45,489 nt of DNA from assembly GCA_003153575.1 (NCBI GenBank), contig PLZW01000003.1, forward strand, positions 61,241 to 106,729, read 5' to 3'. Made by a program: the position numbers and the translations under genes. Below, in pieces: positions 8,876 through 17,454 of the stretch (position 1 is its first letter; each line of letters opens with the position of its first letter). This stretch comes from Acidimicrobiaceae bacterium. GTDB lineage: Bacteria > Actinomycetota > Acidimicrobiia > Acidimicrobiales > RAAP-2. The notes beneath the pieces are model-generated. The model was not told the DNA's origin. It made no database searches and saw nothing but the letters and a program-made list of their open reading frames with translations.

Positions 8876-8942
8876 GTCCCCCGGCGACCCCGCGCGGGCC
8901 GCCTCGGAGGGCGTCCGCCCGGAGTCGGACCGGCTGGGAACG

Positions 8943-9929
8943 TTGAGTCCGGACCGCGAGATCAATTTGACCCTGGGGGACACCGGCCAAGGCGTGTCCG
9001 ACGTCCAGGCACGCCTCGCCCAGCTGGGCTTTTCCGCCGGGGTCGACCCCGAGGGCACGTTCCGGGAGGGCACTCGCGCAGCCGTGGAGGCGTTCCAGTA
9101 CCGACGGGGTCTGCGGGTCGACGGGGTCTGCGGGCGACAGACGTGGTCGGCACTGGTCGAGGCCGGACGACGGCTGGGCGACCGCTTCCTCTATCGACGG
9201 TCCCCGATGCTCCGCGGCGACGACGTGGCCGAGCTCCAGCAGCGGCTCAGCGCGCTCGGCTTCGACGCGGGACGCGTCGACGGGATCTTCGGCGACCTGA
9301 CGTCGGTCGCCCTGGGCGAGTTCCAGCGCAACGCGGGCCTGCCGGTCGACGGCATCGCCGGTGCCGCCACCGTCTCCGAGCTGTTGCGTTTCGGGTCCCG
9401 GCACGACGGGTCCGAGCTCGTGTCCGCGGTGCGGGACCGGGAGCGGCTCCGCCAGACCCCCCGCACCCTGGCCGGTCGGCGGGTGTCCCTGGGCGAAGAG
9501 GGTGGACTCGGAGCGACGGTCGGCGCCGTCCGCCGCCTGCTCGTCAGCCACGGGGCGTCGGTGACCACCCATCATCATCCGGAAGGCTCGATCCAGGCCT
9601 CCGAGGCCAACGCGGCCGACGCCGAGGTGTTCGTCGGCATCCGCCTGGGCGTCACCAACGGATGCTCCGCCTCGTACTACACCGGCTACCGCTACTCCTC
9701 CCCCGGTGGTCGCCGCCTGGCCGAACTCCTGCATGTGGCGCTGGCCACCATGCTCGTGCTGCCCGACCTCGGGAGCCGCGGGATGTCGCTCCCCCTCCTA
9801 CGAGAGACGCGCATGCCTGCCGTGATCAGTGAGATCAGCCCGGCGAGCGTGATGGTCGAGCGTTCGGCGGTCATCGCCCGCGCCGTCGTCGACTCGCTGG
9901 CCGAGTGGGTCGACACCGCCTGGGACTGA
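8943..9929 (+). CDS. cwlM: CwlM-like protein: two peptidoglycan-binding domains and a degenerate amidase fold
   Basis: 328 residues without a signal peptide, so cytoplasmic. Two PG_binding_1 repeats are clear (about 9-72, 'VSDVQARLAQLGF'; about 88-150, 'VAELQQRLSALGF'). The rest (about 175-325) follows the N-acetylmuramoyl-L-alanine amidase 3 fold, but its zinc ligands are gone. The usual 'DPGHGG' reads 'LGEEGG' (183-188), the helix glutamate is not seen, and the 'SIHAN' histidine is Arg234 in 'VGIRLG'. Only the late glutamate (Glu297 in 'VISEIS') remains. Mycobacterial CwlM at the same locus is a cytoplasmic regulator of MurA and not a hydrolase, and the missing ligands here suggest the same. 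The TTG start at 8943 follows a weak GGGAA and is the first possible start in this frame. Confidence 0.88.
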   Translation: MSPDREINLTLGDTGQGVSDVQARLAQLGFSAGVDPEGTFREGTRAAVEAFQYRRGLRVDGVCGRQTWSALVEAGRRLGDRFLYRRSPMLRGDDVAELQQRLSALGFDAGRVDGIFGDLTSVALGEFQRNAGLPVDGIAGAATVSELLRFGSRHDGSELVSAVRDRERLRQTPRTLAGRRVSLGEEGGLGATVGAVRRLLVSHGASVTTHHHPEGSIQASEANAADAEVFVGIRLGVTNGCSASYYTGYRYSSPGGRRLAELLHVALATMLVLPDLGSRGMSLPLLRETRMPAVISEISPASVMVERSAVIARAVVDSLAEWVDTAWD

Positions 9930-9987
9930 GCAACCACAGGCCGCCGGAAGCGGTCCACCTCTACGTGACCTCTGGTCCCTGAGGGGG

Positions 9988-10022
9988 GTAATCCACAACC
10001 TCATGCACAGGTTGTGGATTAC
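9988..10022. terminator. Perfect 14-bp hairpin between convergent cwlM and parB
   Basis: Arms GTAATCCACAACCT (9988-10001) and its exact complement (10009-10022) enclose the 7-nt loop CATGCAC. It lies between the ends of two convergent genes, so a bidirectional terminator is the simple reading. No T-run follows on either strand. Each arm contains TAATCCACA, one base away from the DnaA box TTATCCACA, so a DnaA-binding role is possible. Confidence 0.6.
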
Positions 10023-10123
10023 GCTCTACTAAGGGTTCAGGTCCTGTGAACTACCACGCAGAGTGGTCATTTCACCTGCCCTTTCATCTCTTATGTCAGG
10101 TAACCTTGCGCAGAGTGACCTGT

Positions 10124-11125
10124 TCACATCGCTGAAGTCTCGACCCCGCCGACCATGAGCTTGTAGATCCGCTCGAGGTCCTCGAGGGTCGCGAATTCGA
10201 CCACCACCTTGCCCTTCTTGGCGGTCATGTCGACCTTCACTCGGGTGTTGAGGTGGCTCGACAGCAGCTCCTCGAGTTCCAGGATCCCAGGCGGTGGCAG
10301 GTGGCGGGGTCCGGTGCTCCCATCGGCCTGTCCGTCGATGCCGCGGACCGACGGCACCGGGGCGGGGCCCACCCGACCGGCCCCATTGCCGGCACCCGGC
10401 GCGTCCCCACTGCCGGGGACGATCAGCTCCCGCACCACACCGTTGGCCTCGTCGTTGTGGTCCCGGACCAGTTCCTCGATGGCTCGCACCGTCAGACCGT
10501 CGGATACGACTTGACGGGCCAGGACCTCCTGGTAGCCGCGGTCCGGCGTGCCCAACAGGGCCCGGGCATGGCCGGGGCTGATCTGGCCCTCGGCCAGCAA
10601 CCGCTGGACTCCGGAAGGGAGCTGCAGGAGGCGGAGGATGTTGGTGACCGCGGTCCGGCTCTTCCCCACCCGGGTCGCCACCTGGTCGTGGGTGTAGCTG
10701 AACTCCTCGATCAGTTGTTGGTAGGCGGCGGCCTCTTCCAACACGTTGAGATCCTGGCGATGGAGATTCTCCACCAGGGCCTGCTCGAGGCTGTGGGTGT
10801 CGTTCGAGGTCTGGATGAGCACCGGGATGGTTTGCAGTCCGGCCCGCCGCGAAGCGCGCCACCGACGTTCGCCGGCGATGAGCTCGAACTCGTCGGACGA
10901 CTCCCCCCCGATGCGGCGGACCAGCACGGGCTGGAGGACGCCGAGCTCCTTGATGGAGGCGGCCAACGACGACATCGTCTCCTCATCGAAGTTGACCCGC
11001 GGCTGACGGGGGTTCGGCTTGATGCTGCTGATGGGAACCTCACGGAGCGCTGAGGTGCGATCACCCGTGACCTCGGTGGGGATGAGGGCGCTCAGGCCCT
11101 TCCCCAGCCCGCTACGACGTGCCAC
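10124..11125 (-). CDS. parB: Chromosome partitioning protein ParB
   Basis: 333 residues. The N-terminus 'RRSGLGKGLSALIP' is the usual ParA-contacting motif. The CTP-binding ParB/Spo0J domain shows 'NPRQPR', 'LIAGERRWRA' and 'ENLHRQDLNVLEEA', followed by the helix-turn-helix 'THDQVATRVGKSRTAVTNILRLLQLP' that reads parS, and a C-terminal dimerisation part. ParB loads at parS, slides as a CTP-dependent clamp and works with ParA to segregate origins. The GTG start is preceded by a perfect AAGGAGGT five bases upstream. It overlaps the end of parA by 14 bases, so the pair is translationally coupled. Confidence 0.97.
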   Translation of the reverse strand: MARRSGLGKGLSALIPTEVTGDRTSALREVPISSIKPNPRQPRVNFDEETMSSLAASIKELGVLQPVLVRRIGGESSDEFELIAGERRWRASRRAGLQTIPVLIQTSNDTHSLEQALVENLHRQDLNVLEEAAAYQQLIEEFSYTHDQVATRVGKSRTAVTNILRLLQLPSGVQRLLAEGQISPGHARALLGTPDRGYQEVLARQVVSDGLTVRAIEELVRDHNDEANGVVRELIVPGSGDAPGAGNGAGRVGPAPVPSVRGIDGQADGSTGPRHLPPPGILELEELLSSHLNTRVKVDMTAKKGKVVVEFATLEDLERIYKLMVGGVETSAM

Positions 11126-12356
11126 CGCTGACCTCCTTGGCTAGTTCCCTGTAGGCAATGGCCCCGCGGGAAGCGGGGTCGAAGGCTGTGATCGGCTGGC
11201 CGAACGACGGCGCCTCCGACAGGCGCACGGTGCGCGGGATCACGATCCGACAGACCTTGGCGCCGAAATGCTCGCGGACCTCCGTGGCCACCTGGTCGGC
11301 CAGTTTCGTCCGGGCGTCGTACATGGTGAGCACGATGGTGGAGATGTCCAGTCGAGGGTTGAGGTTGGACGCCACCAGGTGGACGTTGCGCATGAGTTGG
11401 CTGAGACCCTCGAGGGCGTAGTACTCGCACTGGATCGGGACGAGGACCTCTCCGGCGGCCGCCAACGCATTCACGGTGATCAATCCGAGCGAAGGCGGAC
11501 AGTCGATGAGCACGTAGTCGAAGTCGTCGATGACCGACTCGATGGCCCGCTTCAACTTGAGCTCCCGGCTGAACGCCGGCACCAGCTCGATCTCGGCACC
11601 CGCCAGGGCGATGGTGGCCGGGGCGACGAAGAGGTGCTTCATGCTCGTCGGCTCGATGCAGTCCTCCAACGAACAGTCGCGCATCAGCACGTCGTACATG
11701 GATAGCTCGAAGTTCCGGGCATCGATCCCGAGGCCGGTGGTGGCATTCCCCTGTGGGTCGAGGTCGATGACCAGGACCCTGAACTCCAACTCGGCGAGGG
11801 CCGCGCCGAGGTTCACCGACGTGGTGGTCTTGCCGACCCCCCCCTTCTGGTTGGCGACGGCCATCACCCGGGGAAGCGGGTTGCCAGATGCCGACTGGGG
11901 CTGTCGGCCGGTGGTGGCTGCGGCGACATCCTCCACTGCCTCAGCAGCGGGCTGCGGCGGCGGGTCCGGTAGCTTCTCGTCGGCCCCGCCCGAGTCCTCA
12001 GTGGTGGTGACGGTCGGAGCCGACTCCTCAACCGAGTCGGCAGCCACCGCCGGAGGTGTTGTGGTCGCGGCCTTGGGCTTCTTCTTCGCCACGGGGTCGG
12101 GCTCCTCACGGGTGCCCGTCTCGACACTCCCGTCGGTCCCCGAGGCCTCGTCGGGCTCAGGGGTGTCTCCCGCTTCCGGGGCATCGCCGGCCTCACGGGA
12201 ATCCGGGGGAAGGTCCTCGGGAGACTCGGCTTCCGGTTCCGAGGCGTCCAACAATTTGACAGCCCCCTGACCTCCGGGCGCGGCCGCCGAGGCCGATTCT
12301 ACGGAGGGGGGACTCTGAGGGGATGGCCTGTTCCGACCACGACGTCGGCCGCGCAT
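11112..12356 (-). CDS. parA: Chromosome partitioning ATPase ParA with a long N-terminal extension
   Basis: 414 residues. The catalytic part starts near residue 161 and shows the deviant Walker A 'KGGVGKTTT' (171-179), 'DLDPQGNATTGLGI' and 'LIDCPPSLGLITVNAL'. ParA forms an ATP-dependent gradient on DNA that pulls ParB-parS complexes apart. The first 160 residues are unusual: an arginine-rich start ('MRGRRRGRNR'), then an acidic Pro/Glu/Asp/Ser-rich, probably disordered stretch. The ATG at 12354-12356 is supported by GAGGAGA five bases upstream. The open frame continues further but crosses the parS site. parS lies 79 bases before the start codon, so ParB binding may affect expression. Confidence 0.95.
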   Translation of the reverse strand: MRGRRRGRNRPSPQSPPSVESASAAAPGGQGAVKLLDASEPEAESPEDLPPDSREAGDAPEAGDTPEPDEASGTDGSVETGTREEPDPVAKKKPKAATTTPPAVAADSVEESAPTVTTTEDSGGADEKLPDPPPQPAAEAVEDVAAATTGRQPQSASGNPLPRVMAVANQKGGVGKTTTSVNLGAALAELEFRVLVIDLDPQGNATTGLGIDARNFELSMYDVLMRDCSLEDCIEPTSMKHLFVAPATIALAGAEIELVPAFSRELKLKRAIESVIDDFDYVLIDCPPSLGLITVNALAAAGEVLVPIQCEYYALEGLSQLMRNVHLVASNLNPRLDISTIVLTMYDARTKLADQVATEVREHFGAKVCRIVIPRTVRLSEAPSFGQPITAFDPASRGAIAYRELAKEVSGGTS

Positions 12357-12389
12357 TATCGTCTCCTCGAGTAGGCAGGGTGCAAGGGC

Positions 12390-12421
12390 CTCATACTCCC
12401 CTGCCCTGACCCTCGCGTCAA
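12390..12421 (-). promoter_or_regulatory. Possible parAB promoter next to parS
   Basis: Read on the minus strand, TTGACG (12416-12421) and TATGAG (12390-12395) are placed like -35 and -10 boxes, though the 20-base spacer is long. The parS site begins 14 bases further upstream, so a ParB nucleoprotein complex would cover or flank the promoter. Confidence 0.3.
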
Positions 12422-12435
12422 GCATCATCCCCAAA

Positions 12436-12451
12436 TGTTTCACGTGAAACA
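12436..12451. promoter_or_regulatory. parS site 1 (ParB binding)
   Basis: TGTTTCACGTGAAACA is a perfect 16-bp match to the conserved bacterial parS palindrome. It lies just upstream of parA. Confidence 0.97.
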
Positions 12452-13285
12452 TGAGGGCTGCTGATTCTGGGCCGTTCGACCTCCCGGCAGGACCCCGGAT
12501 ATCGGAGCACGCGGAACCGGTAGGCCGACCCCCAAGGCTGTCTGTCGGCCCGTCTTGCTCCGATCGACCATGTCGGATCAATGATTCAGGAGTGGTCGCA
12601 ATCAACGCCGACGCCGGACGGATTGCCACAGCGATTCCGGGTGCGGGCTGCGGTGCGGGCTCAATACAGCCCGCCGGCAGTCCGCCGGGGGAGTGGCTGG
12701 ATCTCCGGATCGACCCGATTCAGGTCCCAACGGAGAGGCCGGATCACGGGGTCGACCCAGCGCGCCACACCGGCAGTCGACGGCCGATCCGGGGTCGTCT
12801 TCGGTCCGGGCGTGCTGACGGACCGGCCTACGTCGATCCCGCCGGCTTCGGCAGAGGATCTTTGGAGGTGGAGGCGGGTCTTGCCACCGGAGCCGTGAGC
12901 GACGGGCACACCCCTCCTCACCCGAATCCGCCGTCAACTCGATTCGCTTCCGGGAGAGCGGCGCCAGCCATCCCCGGTCGTCCCCACTGATCCAACTCGA
13001 TGCATCCTTTGTTGGTCCCATCAGGCCCTCGACCTCGACTCGGCCGGTCGCCGTCGTGGGTGCTCGATCCTGGCGACCCTCAGCCTGGAACCGATCATCC
13101 CGATCGAACCCTGGTCCACCCTGGGGGTAAGTCGGCTGACCACCGGCCGGTATTGCCAGCCGGGCTCTTGACCGCTGCGGGTCAGCGCGGGAGTCGAGAG
13201 TTCATCTTTTCATTCACAACCCATCGCACACCCCCGTGAGCGCCGGCCAGCCATTCGTGGCAACCCCTGGCGGAACCTCCATCGA
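12452..13285. other. Gene-free stretch between the two parS sites
   Basis: 834 bases without a convincing gene. The longest open frame (plus strand to 12990) has a Pro/Gly/Arg/Ser-rich product without fold-like patterning and no ribosome binding site. It is most likely the ParB loading and spreading zone. No strong hairpins or tandem repeats were noticed. Confidence 0.6.
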
Positions 13286-13301
13286 TGTTTCACGTGAAAC
13301 A
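13286..13301. promoter_or_regulatory. parS site 2 (ParB binding)
   Basis: A second perfect TGTTTCACGTGAAACA, 834 bases from the first, beginning 29 bases downstream of the rsmG stop codon. Confidence 0.97.
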
Positions 13302-13330
13302 CGGTGAAGGGTGGGCCCGAGTCCCTCGGA

Positions 13331-14011
13331 TCAGAACACCGGGCGCTTTACCGGGATGCCCACCCGGCGGGGGAACCGGTCGTCCAAAGGCTCGACCTTC
13401 GTGAGCAACTGATACCCAAAGCGCCCCATCGGGCGGAGGACGGCTTTCGGGGCAAGGCCCAGCAGCGCCAAGCCCGCCTCCGGCCATCGGTCGGCGGATC
13501 CTGGGTCGGGGGGTTCGGAAATCACCATGGAGCCCCCCACGGCAAGGAACGAAGCGCCACATTCAGCTGTTGCCGCCGGCAGGCCGAACGACCGGGATGT
13601 GACCGCGGCGAACTGCTCCCGGTACTCCTTCGACCGGCCCAGTTCTTCCGCGCGGCCCCGTAGCACTTCCGCGTTTGACCCTCCCGGCCAACCCTCGACC
13701 ACCTCGCGGAGGAAGGCCGTCCGCCGCTCGTTGGCATCGAGGAGCACCACTCTGGTCTCCGGCCAACAGGAAGCCAGCACCAGACCGGGCACGCCGCCGC
13801 CGGTCCCCAGGTCGACGACGGTCGGAGGTGGTTCGCCGCACACAGCCTCCAGCAGGGCCACGAAGCCGAGGGCGTGGTCGACCTGGTCGGCAATGGGCAT
13901 GTTGCCCAGGAATCCGAGCTCGAACGACCTCCGGAGGAAGACGTCAAGAGCCGGGTCCACCAACACCCGGAGCCGGACCATTGCGTCGTCGGTCGTTTCC
14001 TCAGCACTCAC
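13331..14011 (-). CDS. rsmG: 16S rRNA (guanine-N7) methyltransferase RsmG (GidB)
   Basis: 226 residues. The S-adenosylmethionine motif 'VVDLGTGGGVPGLVLA' and the following 'VVLLDANERRTAFLREVV' are characteristic of RsmG, which methylates N7 of G527 (E. coli numbering) in 16S rRNA. Loss of this modification gives low-level streptomycin resistance in many bacteria. The GTG start follows GGGAGA at a spacing of about 8. It lies in the conserved rpmH-rnpA-yidC-jag-rsmG-parA-parB order but is separated from jag by 142 bases with a strong hairpin. Confidence 0.95.
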   Translation of the reverse strand: MSAEETTDDAMVRLRVLVDPALDVFLRRSFELGFLGNMPIADQVDHALGFVALLEAVCGEPPPTVVDLGTGGGVPGLVLASCWPETRVVLLDANERRTAFLREVVEGWPGGSNAEVLRGRAEELGRSKEYREQFAAVTSRSFGLPAATAECGASFLAVGGSMVISEPPDPGSADRWPEAGLALLGLAPKAVLRPMGRFGYQLLTKVEPLDDRFPRRVGIPVKRPVF

Positions 14012-14088
14012 CGGCCCACTCTCCCACGGTCGATGGATCTTGCGGAGACCTCACCCGCCACGCCGCCTCCGACGTCAACTGGACGCGA

Positions 14089-14119
14089 CCGAGGCACCGG
14101 GATGACCCCGGTGCCTCGG
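14089..14119 (-). terminator. GC-rich hairpin between jag and rsmG
   Basis: Perfect 13-bp arms CCGAGGCACCGGG (14089-14101) and CCCGGTGCCTCGG (14107-14119) with a 5-base loop, placed 35 bases after the jag stop and before rsmG on the same strand. There is no T-run, so it may end or attenuate the rpmH operon transcript, or protect the 3' end of the mRNA. Confidence 0.55.
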
Positions 14120-14153
14120 CTACGTACCAACTGCTGACGGCCATCGGCCGGTA

Positions 14154-15104
14154 TCAGGCCGGTGAGATCACCACGTACCTCGAGGGTTCCACCCCGTCGG
14201 ATCGGGTCTCCACACCCTCGATCTCATTGACCGTGTCGTGGATCACCTTCCGGTCGGCCGGGGACATGGGCTCGAGGGCGCGCTCGGTGCCAGCGGCCTT
14301 CACTTCCTCCACGATCCCTTCGGCGAACCGGCGCAGTGCGGCGTTGCGCTTCTCCCGGTAGCCCCCGACGTCGACCAGGATACGGTCGGTCCGGTTCTCC
14401 GACTGTCGCTGCACGTACGTGCGGGTGAGATCCTGCACGGCGGCGAGGGTCGCTCCTCGGGGACCGACCAGCAGGCCGAGGTCGCCACCGGTGGCGGCCA
14501 CCTGCACGGTTTCCTCGTCGACCTCCGAGTAGGAGACGTCGGCATCGAGCCCGAATTCATGGACGAGCCCGGACAGGAACTGCTGTGCCGCCTCGCCCTG
14601 CTGCTCGAGCGTCAATGACTCTTCCATGTTCTCCTCACGATCTCCGGACGTGTGTCCGGATACTTTCTTGCCCTGTTGCTTCGACTGGTTGCCCCCGGAC
14701 GAACTGCCGCCCCGGGACCGGCTCCGACGGTTCGGGTCGCCGGTGTCGGAGGAACCGTTCGACGATGCGGCACCCGTGGCCACCACGTCCTGGTCGCCTT
14801 CGACCGCATCGCCGTTCTGGCGACCTCGTCCGTTCCCGTTCTTGGCTCCAGATCCACCCTGACGTGAACGGTCGCCACCTTCCCGCTTGCGGTCCGGTCG
14901 CTGTCGACGGGTGCGCTTCGGGGGAGGGGACACCGGCCTGACCCGTGCCTGGACCCGGGCTTCACCACGCTGTCGTCCGAACAGCCCCGCCTTCGGTTCG
15001 CTCAGGACAACGAATTCTGCGTCATCCTCCGCGACTCCGAGCATGTCGAGCACCGTCTCCTTCGCCTCGGCGAGGGACTTACCGCTTGCTTCCACCCACT
15101 CCAC
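14154..15104 (-). CDS. jag: Jag/KhpB RNA-binding protein
   Basis: 316 residues in three parts. The Jag N-terminal domain (about 1-50, with 'KAGLFG' at 38-43) is followed by a long low-complexity linker (about 55-160) rich in Arg, Gly, Ser and Asn. Then come a KH domain with the 'VGPRGATL' loop (213-220) and an R3H domain ('YREKRNAALRRFAEGIVEEV', about 249-268). KhpB proteins bind RNA, often with KhpA, and affect envelope growth and division. The start lies a few bases after the yidC stop, so the two are co-transcribed. Confidence 0.93.
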   Translation of the reverse strand: MEWVEASGKSLAEAKETVLDMLGVAEDDAEFVVLSEPKAGLFGRQRGEARVQARVRPVSPPPKRTRRQRPDRKREGGDRSRQGGSGAKNGNGRGRQNGDAVEGDQDVVATGAASSNGSSDTGDPNRRSRSRGGSSSGGNQSKQQGKKVSGHTSGDREENMEESLTLEQQGEAAQQFLSGLVHEFGLDADVSYSEVDEETVQVAATGGDLGLLVGPRGATLAAVQDLTRTYVQRQSENRTDRILVDVGGYREKRNAALRRFAEGIVEEVKAAGTERALEPMSPADRKVIHDTVNEIEGVETRSDGVEPSRYVVISPA

Positions 15105-15107
15105 GTG

Positions 15108-16283
15108 TCAGCGCGCCTTTCTCTCTTTTTTGGCCTTGGACCGGGGGTGCTTCTTGGCCGCACCCTCGGATCCGGACCCGTCGTTCGAATTCGACTTGTT
15201 CCCGTTGGTGGACGGGGTCGCACCGTTGGTGCCCGATCCTCCGCCGGACGCCTTGGGAGCGCCGTCCTTGGCGTCATTTCCCGTGCCCGACGACTTCGAC
15301 CCCGACGTCTTCGGCCCTGCCGTCTTCGGCCCGGTCGACTTCGGCAGGGCACGTTCGGAACTGTCGGTGCCACTGTCCTTGGACGACGACGACGTCCGCT
15401 GCTTGCCACCCGACGCCGGTGGTGGCGAATTGGGCCCCGGGACCATCCCTCGGCGGAACAAGACTTCTTGTGTGCCGATTCTGATGGCGCTGGAAACAAT
15501 AAAATAGACGTTGAGAATTGCCGCCACATTTAGATAAATGAATCCGAAGATCAGTGGCATGTATTTCTGCAGCATGGCTGCTTGAGGATTTGCCTGGGCT
15601 GCCTGCGGGTTCCGGGCATTCAGCCGCGCCATCTGCAGGTATTGGAGGCCGACTGCGCCGAGCACCAGAATGGCGTAAGGGACGTAGGCCCAGGGCGAGG
15701 CGTGGTGGGAGAGGAGCTTGGCGGCGAAGTCGATCCCACCGGAGAGGAGCTTGCCGTGAGCTGCGACGATGTCGTGATACATCTTCGTCGACGGCGAGAT
15801 GTACCGGGGTACGGCACACTCGCTGACGTGGCAGACGCTGGTCTGGTGGATGTTGACGCCGGAGCTCGTGATGGAGTAAGGGAGTTTGGCACCCTTACCC
15901 ACGGTCGTCGTGATACCGCGAATAACGCTGTAGAGCATAAAGAAGAAGGGCATCTGCAACAGCATTGGGAGACACCCGGAGGCCGGGTTGACATTGTGCT
16001 CTTTGTAGAGCTTCATCATTTCTTCGTTGAGCTGCACCCGGTTCTCCGGGCCTTTGTACTTCTGCTGCAGCTTCTTCATCTCCGGCCCGAGCGCCTGCAT
16101 GGCCGCCATGTTCTTCGTGCTCTTGACCGTCAACGGCGTGAGGGCCGCCATCACCACAATGGTGAGCAGACCCACCGCCACCGGGTAGCTCGGAATGATG
16201 GCGTAGAAGAACGCCATGATCCCGGCGATCAGCTTCAGGATCGGCTGGAAGATGCTGCCGACGGCGTGGACCAGCTGGCTCAT
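15108..16283 (-). CDS. yidC: Membrane protein insertase YidC
   Basis: 391 residues from the ATG at 16281-16283, which has ACGGAG six bases upstream and overlaps the yidD stop (ATGA). The conserved YidC/Oxa1 core is present: '[24 protein letters not shown]', the cytoplasmic '[16 protein letters not shown]' hairpin, '[23 protein letters not shown]' and later '[19 protein letters not shown]'. The protein inserts membrane proteins alone or with SecYEG. The last roughly 110 residues are a Ser/Gly/Lys/Pro repeat-like tail ending in a strongly basic stretch ('[11 protein letters not shown]'), which could touch the ribosome as basic tails of other YidC proteins do. Confidence 0.95.
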   Translation of the reverse strand: MSQLVHAVGSIFQPILKLIAGIMAFFYAIIPSYPVAVGLLTIVVMAALTPLTVKSTKNMAAMQALGPEMKKLQQKYKGPENRVQLNEEMMKLYKEHNVNPASGCLPMLLQMPFFFMLYSVIRGITTTVGKGAKLPYSITSSGVNIHQTSVCHVSECAVPRYISPSTKMYHDIVAAHGKLLSGGIDFAAKLLSHHASPWAYVPYAILVLGAVGLQYLQMARLNARNPQAAQANPQAAMLQKYMPLIFGFIYLNVAAILNVYFIVSSAIRIGTQEVLFRRGMVPGPNSPPPASGGKQRTSSSSKDSGTDSSERALPKSTGPKTAGPKTSGSKSSGTGNDAKDGAPKASGGGSGTNGATPSTNGNKSNSNDGSGSEGAAKKHPRSKAKKERKAR

Positions 16284-16600
16284 GGAGCGCTCCGTTCCGG
16301 GACGGGGTCGATGCCGTGGCCACCCCACGGGCCGCAGCGGGCGATGCGTCGGGCGGCCAGGAGCGAGCCCCGGGCGGGGCCGTACCGGTCAATGGCCTCC
16401 GTGGCGTACTCCGAGCAGGTGGGGAGGTAGCGGCAGCCCGTGGGTCGACCGGCGCGTGCCGACTGGTAGCCGCGGATGAGCGCCATCAAGGCACGGGCCG
16501 TGCGCGTGGAGGTCAGCGACGTCTGCCCCGAGGGAAGGGCATGGGGCGCACCGGCCTCCGCCTCGTCGGCCGCGACCGTGTGCACGTCGGCCGCGCTCAT
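16280..16600 (-). CDS. yidD: Membrane protein insertion efficiency factor YidD
   Basis: 106 residues. The YidD core '[31 protein letters not shown]' with its conserved cysteines and the '[12 protein letters not shown]' end are complete. The first 30 residues are an extension. YidD is a small membrane-associated protein thought to help YidC-dependent insertion. It overlaps rnpA upstream and yidC downstream by four bases each (ATGA), so all three are translationally coupled. Confidence 0.93.
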   Translation of the reverse strand: MSAADVHTVAADEAEAGAPHALPSGQTSLTSTRTARALMALIRGYQSARAGRPTGCRYLPTCSEYATEAIDRYGPARGSLLAARRIARCGPWGGHGIDPVPERSAP

Positions 16601-16971
16601 CGGCCCACCTGTGACGATCCACTGCTCGTCGCGTGCTCAAGTGCTTGGCTCATGGCCACCTTCAGTTCGTTGAAATCGAGCGCCGGGCCTTCGGCGGTGC
16701 TGCGCACCACATAGGCCCCGACCGGCAGTTCCTCCGCCCGTTCGGACACGATCGCCCGCATCCGACGGCGCAGGAGGTTGCGCTGCACGGCGTTTCCCAC
16801 CTTCCGGTTCACGGCGTAGGCCACCTGGGGGCGGTCCCAGTCGGGCCGGCCCACGAACGACACCGACAGCGGCCCGCTGCGGCCCCTCGACGAGCTCCGC
16901 CGCAGGTCGGCGAAGGTCCCGCGGGACCGGATCGGCTCGACTCCGGCCCGTCGAAATGGGCCGGTGGTCAC
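16597..16971 (-). CDS. rnpA: Ribonuclease P protein component
   Basis: 124 residues from a GTG at 16969-16971 that overlaps the rpmH stop (GTGA). The signature '[22 protein letters not shown]' (RNR motif) binds RNase P RNA. An aromatic patch precedes it. The protein helps the catalytic RNA remove 5' leaders from tRNA precursors. The frame stays open further upstream through rpmH, but that part is a shadow. Confidence 0.95.
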   Translation of the reverse strand: MTTGPFRRAGVEPIRSRGTFADLRRSSSRGRSGPLSVSFVGRPDWDRPQVAYAVNRKVGNAVQRNLLRRRMRAIVSERAEELPVGAYVVRSTAEGPALDFNELKVAMSQALEHATSSGSSQVGR

Positions 16972-17102
16972 ACCGACAGGCGCTGGCGCCCCTTCGCCCG
17001 GCGCGCCCTGATGACTGCCCGCCCGGCCTTGGTCGACATCCGCTTGCGGAAACCGTGCGTCTTGGCGCGCTTGCGCACGTTGGGCTGATAAGTCCGCTTC
17101 AT
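16968..17102 (-). CDS. rpmH: 50S ribosomal protein L34
   Basis: 44 residues, the typical length, with the near-invariant '[21 protein letters not shown]' start and '[18 protein letters not shown]' end. A GGAAGGAAG purine run eight bases upstream marks the ATG at 17100-17102. It is the first gene of the rpmH-rnpA-yidD-yidC-jag operon, divergent from dnaA. Confidence 0.98.
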   Translation of the reverse strand: MKRTYQPNVRKRAKTHGFRKRMSTKAGRAVIRARRAKGRQRLSV

Positions 17103-17454
17103 CCATCCACTTCCTTCCTCGCCCTGGACCGCGGACGTGGTGTCCGGTGCGGCAGGGGCCTGGTCACTCGGGACCGGGCATTCGACGTACATGCTACGCC
17201 GAAACACACCCGCCGCTCTAGTCGGAGCCCGTAGGCACCGTCGACGGGCACGGTGTACCGTTCCGATCCAGGCACGCTACCGGATACGCCTGCGGTGACC
17301 ACCCTTCCGGACCAACGTGCGGTGACCAGATCTCAGTGACTAGGCAGTGACAGCGCCCCCCTCACCCAGGGGGAGGAGGCATCGCAGGACGATGCTCGTC
17401 CACAGGTATGGATAACTTTGTGGACCAGTTGCGCAGCAAAGGGCGGAGGCCCAT
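17103..17454. promoter_or_regulatory. Divergent rpmH-dnaA intergenic region with DnaA boxes
   Basis: 352 bases holding the promoters of both directions. Near-consensus DnaA boxes, each one mismatch from TTGTCCACA or TTATCCACA, are at 17396-17404 (+), 17407-17415 (-) and 17419-17427 (-). One more is just inside dnaA (17474-17482, -). TAACTT at 17413-17418 could be the dnaA -10 box, overlapping the boxes and suggesting autoregulation. On the minus strand TAGCAT at about 17190-17195 could serve rpmH. Confidence 0.6.

Noticed and set aside
12451..12990. Plus-strand open frame of 179 codons between the parS sites
   Set aside because: Its start overlaps parS, there is no ribosome binding site, and the product is Pro/Gly/Arg-rich without similarity to anything I know.
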